Shown piece after piece: positions 11,091 to 22,427 of a DNA stretch of 64,000 bases. How positions within the stretch are numbered: position 1 is the first letter of the stretch; every line of letters begins with the position of its first letter. Origin of the DNA: Talinum fruticosum (taxonomy: Eukaryota > Streptophyta > Magnoliopsida > Caryophyllales > Talinaceae); assembly GCA_021018815.1 (NCBI GenBank), contig JAITYX010000025.1:5256001-5320000 (forward strand), read 5' to 3'. Under the pieces are notes generated by a model. It was not told the DNA's origin and searched no databases. It worked only from the letters and a program-made list of their open reading frames with translations. A program made the position numbers and the translations under genes.

Positions 11091-11569
11091 ACTCTTGTGC
11101 AATGGGATGAGATGCAAGACTCGATTCTAAGAAATGCATTCTTTTATTTAATATGATGCACAAAACTTAGGAAAAATTTCAAAGACAAATTAAAAAATTT
11201 TGCACTAGCCCTTTTTCCCCTAAAAGAAAATAATAAAAATAAAAAGAAAATCTCAAGTGCATAGTCCAAAATAATAGCGCGGCTTGCGCAATGGGCTGGG
11301 GAAAAATAAAATTGCCCAAGGAGTGCTTAGGCTGATGAAAATCGCAAAACAGCCGGTTCATGGCCATGACCGACGTCTGCCGGCCGCGAATCCTAAAGCG
11401 TTAGGGACTGCTCGGTGATGGAGTTGCGGTAGGACTCTAATAACTCCCGAAAGCTCCTATAAATAGGCTCATCTTCGGGGCTAAAAGATGTTAAACTAAA
11501 AAGCCTCCTCCGGACCAAACGAATAACATACCGTATCATCTTCTTCCATTCAAAATAAAAATAAATTTC
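11091..11569 (+). promoter_or_regulatory. Non-coding stretch with TATA box, possible LTR remnant
   Basis: An AT-rich segment followed by a GC-richer segment, then cctataaatag at 11456-11466 and a leader before the DUF7745-like reading frame at 11570. The layout (TATA, about 100 bp leader) resembles the promoter of an LTR or a gene. I found no second copy in the window to confirm an LTR. Confidence 0.3.
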
Positions 11570-11979
11570 ATGAGTGAGTTAACGTGGTGGATGCATGAGA
11601 TCGGTAATTTCGATAGATCCGGTTTATCTAATTATAGGCTAAATGTCCTTTTTAGCATTCACAAGGTGAAAGTCTATTGGACCTTCTTTAGGGCTGCTCC
11701 GACCTCACTGGGATCCCCACTAGCATGTCTTCGAGGTTTGGGGATAAGGAACTGTGCCCCTACCGAAGAATTTGATGTCATACTAGGCAATTATAGGTGA
11801 ACAAAACTGCTATACCCATATCATCGGAAAATCTCCACGAGACTTACAAATACTTGCTAAAACCTAGCAATAGGAATCTAGGTTGGATTCTCATTAGGAA
11901 ACGAGTAAATATCACCAACCTAATGAAATATTACCAAAACATGTATGCCCATGCTAAAGAAATCATCATCCCGAGGTAA
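11570..11979 (+). pseudogene. DUF7745-like fragment
   Basis: Two abutting open stretches (11570-11800 and 11797-11979) read HKVKVYWTFFRAA, PTEEFDVILGNYR, then NKTAIPISSENL and WILIRKRVN. The sequence W/F-R-A-A followed about 30 residues later by (P)T-E-E-F-D-V-I-L-G recalls the DUF7745 domain, a plant-specific domain common in retroelement-rich regions and often next to Ty3/gypsy genes. Its function is unknown. A frame change at about 11797 separates the halves. It lies just upstream of gypsy RNase H/integrase remnants and may belong to the same element. Confidence 0.4.
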
Positions 11980-12075
11980 TGGGCGATTAGCACCTGTCCG
12001 ATACGAGGATTCCTGCTGGTCCACCTGTACCTAAATCGCAACTCGAACACCTCGACATTCCACACGAAGACATTT

Positions 12076-12500
12076 TATAAGTAGACGTGGACGTTTGGAC
12101 AATGTACTTCGATGATGTATCCAATTAGAAAGGCTTTGGAGTAGGAATTCTTCTAGTCTCACTTGGAGGGAGCACATACCCCCATTTTAGTCAAACTAGA
12201 CTTCGAAGTCACCAATAATGTTGTAGAGTACGAAGCTTGCATCACAGGACTCGAAGCCGCTGCAGAGATAGAGGTCAAGAATATCGAGTCTTCGGTGACT
12301 TCGGTTTGATCATCAATCATATTTTGTAAAGGTGAAAGGTATATAAGGAAACCTTGGCACCCTCTAAGGCATATCTTATAGAATTGTCGAACCACTTTAA
12401 GAACATCTCTTTCACATACCTTTCTAGGGATGATAACTAATTCGTGAATCCACTACCTAACTTAGCGTCCATAATTAATATCCCTAGTGGCATTCATTCA
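12076..12500 (+). pseudogene. Ty3/gypsy (Tat-type) RNase H fragment
   Basis: Plus-strand pieces read WTMYFDDVSN, GFGVGILLVS, then in another frame A/T-N-N-V-V-E-Y-E-A-C-I-T-G-L-E-A-A-A-E around 12210-12270, and VFGDFGLIINH at 12290-12320. The family has the acidic residues D (in the YFDG motif), E (in EYEAC) and D (in GDS); here the last word is GDF, so the serine is changed. Several frameshifts occur. It lies directly upstream of an integrase fragment in the normal gypsy pol order. Confidence 0.7.
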
Positions 12501-12582
12501 ATGCCCGTTCACAATGAGCGACGGAGTCACCCCGCACACATTTGTACATTAGAAGTGGCTAATACTAACCATACTACTTGGC

Positions 12583-13556
12583 ATGATGATATTTGTCAAT
12601 AATTGGCTAAATAAGAATATCCCTTGGACTCCACACCTAGAGCCCAGCGAGCCATCAAGATGTTGGTTTCCTAATTCTTCATCAATCAAGGGCAACTCTA
12701 CAAGAAAACCAATTTTGGTATTGGCTTACTTTGTGTCAATCAACATGAAGCAAAGTTCATCATGAAAGAGATTCATGGTGGGGAGTGCGGACCTCATATG
12801 AATAGTAAGATGTTCGTTCGGAAGGTTCGGGGACTCGGTTATAACTGGTCAACCATGGTGGCGGATCGTCATGATTTTGTTATAAGGTGCCATAAATTTC
12901 AGGTGTATGCTAATTTACAACACCAACCGCCGTTATTTCTCATAATGCTAGCTTCACCCTGGCCATTCTTGGTTTGGGGAATAGACATAATTGGCAAGGT
13001 AATCCCTAAAGGAACAGGTGGTCATCAATTCGTGTTAGTAGCAATCGACTACTTCACAAAATGGGTAGAGGCGGCGTCTTTTGCAACTTTGACATCAAAA
13101 TAGGTAGCCAAATTCATTACTCGAAATATTATCCGTGGTTATGGGGTTCTCCTCGAGCTAATAAGTGGCCATCGTTGTAATTTTAAGAAGGAAGTAGCAA
13201 ATTTGTTTGATAAGTATAAAATCCAACATCATAAATCTTCCCCGTATCACCCTCGAGCAACGAAGTAGTTAAAGCCATTAATAAAAATATTTGTAAAGTA
13301 GTGGAAAATATGGCGAGTTACTTATAAGGATTAGCCTCACAAGTTGTCTTGCGCTTTGTGGGGTTATAGAACTTCTATTAGAATTTCTATAGGAGCAACA
13401 CTTAACTCTCTAGTTTATGGCATGGAAGTAGTCCTTCATATCGATATTGTCATTCCCTCATTGAGGATAATTACGGAGAGCCGATTCCGAAGCGAGAATG
13501 GGCCAAAGGGCAGTCCAACTAGGTGGTCCAATTTATTTATTCATTTTTACCTCTAA
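12583..13556 (+). pseudogene. Ty3/gypsy (Tat-type) integrase fragment
   Basis: The open stretch 12762-13103 reads MKEIHGGECGPHM, LGYNWSTMVAD, RCHKFQV, WPFLVWGIDIIGKV, and HQFVLVAIDYFTKWVEAAS. The H..H pair of the zinc-binding HHCC module is visible and one of the two cysteines is kept (RCHKF). The core has the first D (GID) and a second D (AID). The C-terminal piece at 13344-13556 reads ALWGYRTSIR, SLVYGMEVVLHIDIVIPSL. Integrase inserts the reverse-transcribed DNA into the genome. Stops near 13103 and 13270 and missing core residues make it inactive. Confidence 0.8.
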
Positions 13557-14340
13557 GTGAGCAATAAAATATAAAAGTATAGCATCATACTTATTTTTAT
13601 TTAATAGTGGATAAGCCTACTACTTACCTAAATACATAGCTAATAAAGGGAAATCATTACAAGCACATTGATAACACTCTTCTAAAGAGGCAAAACTAAG
13701 GCTCCTTTCCTTTTATTTTATCCTAAGTCCTATCCTAAGAGTGTAAGCCCTAGTCAATCTTTACTTTGTTTCGTTTAGGGTCACTAGACTCAGCTTCTTT
13801 GTCCCGGGTGCGTTCTTTCAATCCTTTAATTTAATGTGCCCTCTTTTCTTCAACTTCTTTGGCTTCGGTTGGTCTTCGAAAGACGCGTTTATCCATCCGA
13901 GGGTTTATTTTGCGAGTTTGGAGAGAGGCGGCAGTAGGACCAGCTTCTTAAGGTTTCATCTCTCCGATTTTCGGTGCCTTACGTCATTTGGGATCCACTT
14001 CTATTATCCACTTCAAACAATAGGGAGAACCAGAAGTATTAGGAACCCGCAACTGTCAACAATTTTGGCGGGCTCTCCAAGTATTCGGGGCCAAGACTTT
14101 GTCCGGTTAGAGTTATCAAACCCTTTGAACAATTGAAAGGTAGCCGACCAATGTAGTCCAATAAAGGTATCATTTCCTGTCTTCCTATCTCGCCACACCA
14201 AACGGCTAGGGAAGCGGTAGATAATGTTTTCTAAGCTAACAGGCGTATGAAAGGGTGCTCCGAGGTATGTATTTTCAATCGAGGTATGCAACCAAAGTTT
14301 AATTGCTTTGATAAAATCTAAGTTTGAATCACTCTAGATA
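13557..14340. other. Unassigned stretch
   Basis: About 780 bp between the integrase fragment and the next SIRE remnant. Short open stretches at 13834-14136 (plus) and 14013-14291 (minus) show no motif I recognise. It may be the tail of the gypsy element. Confidence 0.3.
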
Positions 14341-14460
14341 TTTTATATGATTTTATCTCTATACTATGACATATTCTTTGAGAATGAATGAAAACTCGGG
14401 GCTATAACACTAACAAAGTTTCTATCCGAGTAAAAAGCCTTTCACCAAAAAGGAGGAGAT
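14341..14460 (+). repeat. SIRE 3' untranslated end with PPT
   Basis: Homologous to the 120 bp before the LTR at 7609 (…catcaaaaagg…). The polypurine tract aaaaaggaggagat occupies 14447-14460. It shows that the following LTR belonged to a separate, 5'-truncated SIRE copy. Confidence 0.65.
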
Positions 14461-15990
14461 TGAAGACTCACACTTTGCATGTATAACATTGTGAGTACTA
14501 TCAAGGAATCAAGTACAAACTTTATCTCTTATAAGTTTTGATTTCAAGTCATTCTAAGTGTTATAGAAACTTTTCGAGTGATAGAGAACCTTATCCGAGT
14601 TTTATAGAAACTATTGCATAGCTTTTCGTTTGTTTTTGATAGACTCGGAAAGCATACTCGTGCTCATCATTTCACATTTATGGTTTTGAGTTACTCGGAC
14701 AACACTCAAATTTATCTTATGTTCAAACACTCACTCTAACACATTTAAACTTAGGTCCGATCTGTATATTCCAAGTTCGGGTAAATTACGAGCGTTAATT
14801 CATCTCTTCTAGTCGGCTTGTTTTGTTTGAACTATATTTGTCTAGATTAAGTATTTTTACTCCGATATTCTTTATCTAACTTAATCATTCTCTAGACTGA
14901 CTTAGATGGAATTTGAGTATAATGAATATTAGACTCGGAAAATTTCATTCTTTTATGACCCACATAATTATGCACTAATTTATCTTAATTAAATTATTAT
15001 CTATGTCTAATCTTGGACCAAAGTATTTTATACTTTGAGAACCAAAATCGATTTACTTTTGTAGGTTATTAAAACGAGGTTATCCGACTTTTGAATTACA
15101 AAAGTAACCGACTTCAAGATGTCAAATCGCCAGCAGACAAGGCTTTTTCTACTTCGACTAAGGCCTAGACACTATGTCAAGGTTGTCTGTTTCTAAAACT
15201 AGAAATCTTCAACGCTAAGCTCAACAGGTGGTTTCCACCCTACTTTTTGGACACCACCAGTGGAATGGGACATCCTAAGGAGTCAAGAGCCGTTGCACAA
15301 CGTACGCATGTCAACGGATCTTTTACGAGCGACTTAGAAGAACCATTACAATGATCGGAGAGGACTTCTACTCGGAAGCTAGTCACAACGGCTAAGCTGC
15401 TTGGTCATCTATAAATAGAAGCCAACTCTCAAGACTTGAAGATTGCAATAACCATTGTCAATACACATACTTAGGAAAAAGTCTTTGTATTCATATTCAA
15501 TCCTCTACTTACAACTCCAATTATGTACTTAACATCTTTTTGAGTTGTAAGGTTTTGTAATCAGTTACAAACTTTCTTCTAACTTTCCGAGTAAGGTCCC
15601 TTGACTGAACTATAAGGGTTAACTCAACTCGGTTGTCCCTAGCTGTAAATTAACTCGGTTAGGAAGTACTAGATCGGATAAAGGAATTTCGAATCTAGGA
15701 AAGCGTGTAAGGAATTGTCTAGGGAGCTATTACGGTTGAGTCTCGTCTACTGTATTTTGTAGATTCAAAATAGTGGATTTGACTTGGTGCTTGGATTAGC
15801 ACTGGTAGTGGTATTCGCCTCGGGAGGGTTTCCATATAAATTCCGAGTTCATACTTTTCTAAGTCCAATCTAGATCGAGACAGTCATAAAGTTTATTTTA
15901 AACTTTAATCTTCGATGTATTGTTTAAATTTCCTCATCAACCTATTTACCCCCTCTAGGGTGACTAAGTCTCTATAAGAGGAAACCTTCA
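14461..15990 (+). repeat. SIRE LTR (1530 bp)
   Basis: Starts TGAAGACTCAC right after the polypurine tract, contains ctataaatag at 15409, and ends gaaaccttca. It is collinear with 7609-9129. A clean example of both family termini (TGAAG and CTTCA). Confidence 0.9.
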
Positions 15991-16231
15991 CCACATACGT
16001 GGCATCAGCGGTCTCGGGTTTTTATTTAGCTAGTCCAGGAAGAAAATTCGAGAGGAAAAAATATACGCTTCACTAATAATAGTTACGCGAACTAATTATA
16101 ATTCGCTCAAATAAATCTACGAATATCTAGCCACGTATATAACTTGCTCATTCGACCTACTCGTATTTAATTAAAGATAAATAATTAATTTAACTCATAT
16201 GACTACCTAACCCAAAATTAAGGGTCTTACA
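15991..16231 (-). repeat. Dispersed repeat fragment, family with TGTAAGACCC end
   Basis: The reverse complement of this stretch starts TGTAAGACCCTTAATTTTGGG and matches 52632-52825 over about 200 bp at roughly three quarters identity by eye. The sharp common end suggests a transposon terminus, perhaps the start of a gypsy LTR. No coding sequence can be linked to it. Confidence 0.5.
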
Positions 16232-17423
16232 TTTAGTTGATGATTTTTTAATTTATATTTTCTATTTTGTTTTTAAGAGTAGTAAATTTAGTTTGATTGA
16301 ATCTTGCATGTTATTATATATCTTTCCTCCTAGATTTGATCCCTACTTTGTTATGTTATATTGTTTATTATAAGCCTAAGTGGTGGTTTAATTTGTAGCT
16401 GCATGACAAGCTAACATCCACTACTTCGAATTGAGTCTTTCTCGCAAGATAAAAATCCAACAAGATGTTAGTTGAAGAACTACTCTAAATAAGCAAACGA
16501 AGAAGCTTAAGCCAACTACCATACGGAAGGAGTAATGGCATACGAAGAAACATGACTCTCGGCCTCAACCAAGATGTCTCTCGGGTTCTACTCTTTCTAC
16601 AGGCGCCATTCTCGTTCAAGGAAGTTATCTTGAAAAAGTTTCTCAACTCTAGACCTCCCGGCAGGATGAGCCTTTCTCTTAGACATTATGGAAGAAGAGA
16701 TGTTTTAGAACTAACTAGTTTTAAAGAAGAAGCAAAGTAAGAGAGCATAAGAAGAAGGCAAAAGTAAGAAGAGGAGTAATTGTGTAAAATGAACACACCA
16801 AGTATCCCATTTCATAGGCAAACTCGATCAAGGAAGCCAACCTTACAAGACAAGAGTCAAGGAAGTAGTAGGAGACCAAGGGAATTCAACCGAGCATGCC
16901 AGGGGCCACGCCTGCCAAAGGCTAGCCGGCGCCGACCACTAGGAGCCGTGAGGTCCCATCAATGACAACCTTTATAGCCTAGCCTGGCTACCTAGGTTGT
17001 AGAGTCTTATCAAATTGTGGCATGTTACCATTGTCCCCTTGTGCTGCAAGTGGGAGATTCTGGGCCCACTAATGAGCTTTTCCGGAATAGTTTTATCAAT
17101 CAATTTTCGATCGAAGTACTCAGGTAAAACACTGAACTTTTGTCAACTTGATTATACACTAACAAGTCTATTAGTACGAGTAGATTATTTAGGCAAGATT
17201 CAAATTAAAGAACGATCGAAGTTTCAACGTCAACCTATACTAAGCTTCAGGCTCTAATAAAGCATGCATCGTGATCAACTCGAGGCCCCATTTTGGAGTT
17301 CAGGCTGGATTACAACAAACTCCAAGCATCACACAATACCTAATATGAAAAAAATAGGCAAGTATCCTTTAGTGTCTACGTTGACACTTTGTCTTTTTAG
17401 ACTCAATCAAAGTGAGGGCTAAC
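16232..17423. other. Unassigned stretch
   Basis: About 1.2 kb with an AT-rich first third and only short open stretches (16552-16740, 16780-16965, 17015-17257) with no recognised motif. No second copy was seen in the window. Confidence 0.3.
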
Positions 17424-18868
17424 TATAGACCCCTAAAAGTGTCGTCTCTTATCTCTTTATATCCAGTATTTTATTTTGTTGGCCCAATGATAAATCCCGA
17501 GTCCCGTTTGAGGATTTGGATCTCGGATTATGATTGATTAGTGCAACATAAGGTAGTAAACTTCAAAGAACCCCGAGCACCAAATAAACGACCTTTTGCC
17601 TTGGGTCGATCTAAAAATCCCCTTTTCTTTCGGGCGATCCAATACCGGGCCAATCTTTCATAGACAACGGAATAAGTGCTATGTACCGGGAAATTGCAAG
17701 TTAAGAATACTGCATTTTACTTTTTCTAATAAGATGAGGAGTCGAAGGTCCGAAGACGGTGTTAAAGTTTTGTATTTCATTATCACGAGCACCAAAAGGC
17801 TGCGTTTAAGCTCCACAAAATAGTTCACACGAGACTAGGAGCTTTTCCCCTCAAAATGACATCGTGGGCGGCACTCGTAACCCCAAAGATTTATGTCCAA
17901 TGCAACATTTTAGCTTTGAGAATCCTCCGAAAACACAGTAGGGGAGGAAACCCTAAGAGCGCCGGGTATCGGCACTATCAACTCGGGTTCTATTGGGTTC
18001 TATCCCTTCTTTATCCGGTTCAATCTTGTGAGACTCTAGCCCGGTTTGTTCACAACTGCTTAGATAGCTGGCCGAGAGTAACCCTAGGTTGTTTGTGACC
18101 TAGGTCTCTCCCTAAAAATAGAGAGTCGTGGCTCTCATTCCAAGGATGGCTTTCTTCTATGTGTAATGCATTAGAAAGCTAACGGGAGCATTCGTACCTA
18201 TACATTACTCTACCAAAATTACCATCAACCATCCATCTCGGCCCTACTTACCGTCATTGAGTCCAGTGCAAAGAGCTAAAGAATATTCGGTTATTCTGAT
18301 CTCCGGGCACTCATTCAACTAATCCTTACTATTCCATACATACATAACTCACAAAAACAATCCATTTTTTCTTACATTTGTTGTCTGTCGCATCAAGAGA
18401 TCCAATGTAGAGATCTAGATTAGCAAGGTGGGATAACTTGAGGGCAATCGTACAACCTTAAAATGGTTTATTATTTTTATGCTTAATTTACCGTTTTCCG
18501 TAGTGTGGATTAAAGAGATTTAATGATTCTTTTAATTCCTCCCCACCCAATGTAATTTTTCAGTATTTTGCTTTTCTTTTCCTTTCGCTTTCTTTACCGC
18601 TTTCGTATTGCATTCTTTTATTATTGGTTGCTTTTATTTATTACTTTAGCATGTTGTATGTTTGTGTGTAGCGTGTTATTTCAATATACTACACAAACTA
18701 GTAATGGCCATGTTTGGACGGGTGGAATGGAAGGGTTTTCCTTACATTTTGTATGATTCTCGGTTCAAAGATCGATAGAGTCAATTTTAGCATCTTTTAG
18801 TCTTAGTTTTCCCATATTATGATTGGAAGAGCAAACGTTTGTTTTTGTTAGTTTTTATTGTCAAAACT
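17424..18868 (+). repeat. Tat-type gypsy LTR (1445 bp), plus strand
   Basis: Begins TATAGACCCCTAAAAGTGTCG (the other copies point to an original TGTAGACACC) and ends just before a degraded tRNA-Arg-like primer site at 18871. Collinear in reverse with 22428-23917 and 31814-33303: the shared words include gagtcccgtttgaggattt and the block from 18480 to 18860. It is followed by the element's leader, so it is a 5' LTR. Confidence 0.8.
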
Positions 18869-19370
18869 AATCGGCGACTGCCCTTTTATGCTTATTTCTT
18901 ATTGAATTTGCATCTTGGTTATTTTCTTATTGCACGATATAAGAAATCGGTTCAGGATCTGTCAACTAGAAAATAGTCCGATGCTGATTTCCTTAACCAT
19001 TGCCTCCGGCCAGCGCCAGCCACCGCTAGGTGTAGGCTGCCGCTTGCACCGAGTGGTCGGCAAATGAGGCATCGGTCCAGATTGGTGTTTTCACACCGAT
19101 TTGGCCCCAAAGCCTCATAGCCGAATCAAAACCCTAATTTTGTTTGTCGTTTAGTTAGTAAATAATATCCCAGGAATTCTAAAAATAAATTATAAAATTA
19201 AAATCATTAATAAAATCACCATTCAAACTTTGTCTAATCAGCTTGAATAAAAATCGGAAATCTTCATAAAAGGTTCATCCCCACTTCTTAAAACCATCTT
19301 CAAAAACCCTAAAATCATTCTTTCAAGCTTTCAAAACCCTAACACCAAACCATTCGTGGGAAAGCTCGGT
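18869..19370 (+). repeat. Tat-type leader with primer-binding-site remnant
   Basis: Starts tcggcgactgccc at 18871, close to the tRNA-Arg-type site TGGCGACTCC used by Tat/Ogre elements. Homologous (inverted) to 31336-31813, including the block gtgttttcacaccgatttgg. There is no gag after it; instead it runs into a minus-strand pol fragment near 19370. Confidence 0.65.
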
Positions 19371-19371
19371 C

Positions 19372-20996
19372 CGATCTCAGCGGGGCCCGAGGCCGTGTTT
19401 CCTATACCAACGTTGCCATCCATGAACGAAAGCAAAGCATGACCCACTGTATTATCTATAAAGATGTCAATATGAGGCGGTGGGAAATTGTCTTTGGGGC
19501 TTGCCTTATTCAGATCTCCGAAGTCAACCCGCATCTAAACTCTGTCGTCCTTCTTTGGAGCTGGAACTATATTTGCTAGCCATTGAGGATAGTGAGCTAT
19601 TTTGATGAACCCAGCCTTTAACTATTTCTAAACCTCTTCCTTTTCAGCTTCTACTTAACTAGCTTAGAGTGTTCGTAAAGTGGAATTTTATGTTCCGCTA
19701 TATTTGGATCTATCACCGGTATGTCTTTGTAGGACCACACAAAGACATCTATGAACTCTGTAAGGGGCGAAGTAAATTGCTTCTACTCTTCCCCAATCCA
19801 ATGTTTTCCTGATCTTAACCTTTTTGGGTCGATCAACGAATCCAAGATTAATGGTTATTGTTTCCTCTTTTATTGGTGAGCGATTTTCATGATCTTCCAC
19901 AACTTTTTAAAATTCTTTAGGAATTTCTTATTCATCATTAGAGGCAAAATAATTGAAAACAAGATAAGGCAAAGACTAAGCAGAAAGATTTACTTTATTG
20001 AATAAAGAAACAAGTACATCATACTCAAAAATAGAAGATGTAGAATTTGAAACAACAAAATTAAGAATAGAACTAGAAGCAACAGGAGGAGAAATAAAAT
20101 CCCTACTACTAGACTCAAGAAAGGGATGCACTCCTAAGTTAATAGCAAACTCTTGGCCATCTTCGGCGCCAATCCAAGAAACGTGCTTAGAGCCTTCGTT
20201 GTCGGCATCGGTCATGAATCTTAACAAATAGAACTGTGTGTATGCCATCGCTCGTGACAACACCGAGGCTGAATTCCCTTTTAAATTCTTTTCTTGTCCA
20301 AATAGTAGACCAAAGAGATTATTCCCAACAAGTTTGGTAGAGTCCGGTGTGGACTGTCCCTGTTCGAGGACGTACGGTCCTTCCTAAGGCAACGGCAGTC
20401 TCAAATCCATATAGTTCTTCATTATTGGCATCGTGCTCAATCTCAACCACGGATTCTTTGGAGGTGAGATGAGGGCAATGCTTGATGATCATGCAAACAA
20501 GGGCATCCAAGGAGCATATTGAATGTAGTTGGGATGCCTATGACTTCGAATTCAATGTTCCTTTCTATTGGCCCTACATTGATCGGTAAGGATAGCGTTC
20601 CCTAGATTGTTCTCTTAGAATTATCATAGGCTCGGAGATGGATAGTCTATTTAGCGAGTTATTGCTCTCTAATTCCTAACCTTTTGGCGGTTTTCTAGGG
20701 ATAGACATTCACAGCTCATCCATTGTCTATCAAGGTTAAGGGAACAAACTTGTTGATGCAAGTTACGATTAAATAAAGGGCGGTGTTGTATGCAATGCCT
20801 TCTTCAGGAAGATCGTTCGATCAAAAGTAATGGTTTTATCCCCACTATTAACCAATCCTACTACTTCCACAAGCATTGTTTGAGAAGAGACCTCGATCTT
20901 GCTAAGTGTGTCAATCAAAGCCTGCCTATGTTTTTGGGAAATAGATATAAGTTCCGAAATTGAAACATCAACTTTTAACTTTTGAAGTTGTTTCAA
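19372..20996 (-). pseudogene. Tat-type gypsy pol: protease to RT start
   Basis: Minus strand, from the right: MKQLQKLKVDVSISELI, SQKHRQALIDTLSKIEV (20996-20900), a decayed aspartic protease with T-L-I-D-N-G where the family has the catalytic D-(T/N)-G (about 20740-20720) and LLGCP (about 20510), then a linker, and TITINLGFVDRPKKVKI at 19860. RT begins with KAGFIKIAHYPQWLANIVPAPKK and RVDFGDLNKASPKDNFPPPHID (about 19534-19470). It stops after SFMDG, well before the YxDD active site. Several stops and frameshifts. The body is cut off where the plus-strand leader begins, so it cannot encode a full polymerase. Confidence 0.75.
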
Positions 20997-21095
20997 GATT
21001 GGGTATTCTTCTTTAGCGACTTCAGATTATCTTGAGGCTTCCTGAGTGTGTTGTGGACCCAGGCACGCATTATGTCATCTAGATCTAGTAAGTAA

Positions 21096-22326
21096 TTACA
21101 TTTCCGGACCCTTATGTTCTCCCCAAAAGTCTTCTTGTTCTAAGGGTGTTGTGCCCAAGAAGTCATCGTTGTTGTCATCACGGTTGTTTCTCATTTCATA
21201 GACATCTTCTTCATCACTTACCCATAGGCCATGGACTTTTGGATCTAAATAAGGTAAGCTAAGAAGTGGTTTAGACTCATCGATGCCTTGAATGAAGATA
21301 GACGGGTCCAATTGACCTGAAATAGGTTTAGTGAAAATAGTTAAGGTGTCGTTAAAAGGATTTTCGTTGTTATTTGGTTTTAGACGAGGCTTATGTAAAG
21401 GACGTTGACCATTGTGGAATATGCTATCCAGTTTTTTCTTGAACACCCAAGCCTTGCTCGGTGTCGTGTCCTTGTGCACGATGGTAGTTGCAAAATTTTC
21501 CCGCATCATAATTTTTAGATTATTTTATGGTTTCGATTCTACTCTAATGCGTGGCATTCAATCTTTCCCTTAGCATGTAGGCGAGTCAAGGGCTTGAGCA
21601 TAGGTGGTATCGGTAGGAGTGTAGTCGATGTACCTATTGAGGGAATTCACATCCGCACCCTCGCTAGTATTGCTTGCATTGGAGGTTTTCTTATCTTTGG
21701 ATTGATAATTACCTCTATGCCCTGTCACGACTTTTATGATTGTGGTGGACAAATCTTCCTCTATCGGCATGCCAACATCTCTAAGGGTTGAGAAGTTCAT
21801 CATCGATTTGAGATGTTGATTGTAGGTAGGTTGAAGGTTTTTCACGATTTATCCTAACTTGATCCTTCTCCAATGGTCGGTCTACCATATGAGCAGCCTT
21901 TGTTCTCAATCCGATGAGGAAGTCCGTAAAATTTTCTTTCTTATGTGGCATAATCAACTCAAAATCTCTAAGAGTGATTGGTAAATCACCGTTATAGTTG
22001 TATTGATGTAGGAACTCCTTGCACGGATCAGTCCAATTGGTAACCTTGCATAGGTTGTTTGAGTTATACCACTTCATTGCATCGATACCGAAAGTCCATG
22101 GGAAGATGATGTGGTAAGTGTCTTTTAGTATGTTCGTAAGAGTATTTGATCTTTTGAAGTTGCGAACATGATGATAGGGATTCTCGGAACCTTGAAATTT
22201 GACGTTAGGCATGGTAAACTTATGAGGTAGCTTCCCTTTGGGGATTGAAGTGAATACCTTAAGATCAAAGTAATGATTACTAAACATGGATGACTCCTTA
22301 ACATTTGTTCTATCTGATCTATGCAT
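21096..22326 (-). pseudogene. Tat-type gypsy gag
   Basis: Minus strand. 22326-21781 is open for 181 codons and reads LPHKFTMPNVKFQGSENPY, GIDAMKWYNSN, DPCKEFLHQYNYN, DFLIGLRTKAAHMVDRP. These are the landmarks of a plant gypsy gag capsid domain (hydrophobic A-x-x-W-Y followed by W-x-D-L/P-x-x-x-F). It continues after a frameshift at 21845-21570 (KNLQPTYNQHLKSM) and at 21509-21096, an acidic tail. Gag forms the virus-like particle that packages the RNA. Only about 100 bp separate its start from the LTR, so the leader seen in the other copies has been lost here. Confidence 0.75.
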
Positions 22327-22427
22327 GGATCACGCTATGGTTTGGATTCATGCTTAGATGATGCCTGTCGTAAGAAAGTAACCGAGATGCAATTTCTATA
22401 GAAATGAAGCAAAAAGTGGAGCCGCCA

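Noticed and set aside
13834..14291. Open stretches on both strands as a host gene
   Set aside because: About 100 codons each, no motif, no splice or promoter context, flanked by retroelement debris.
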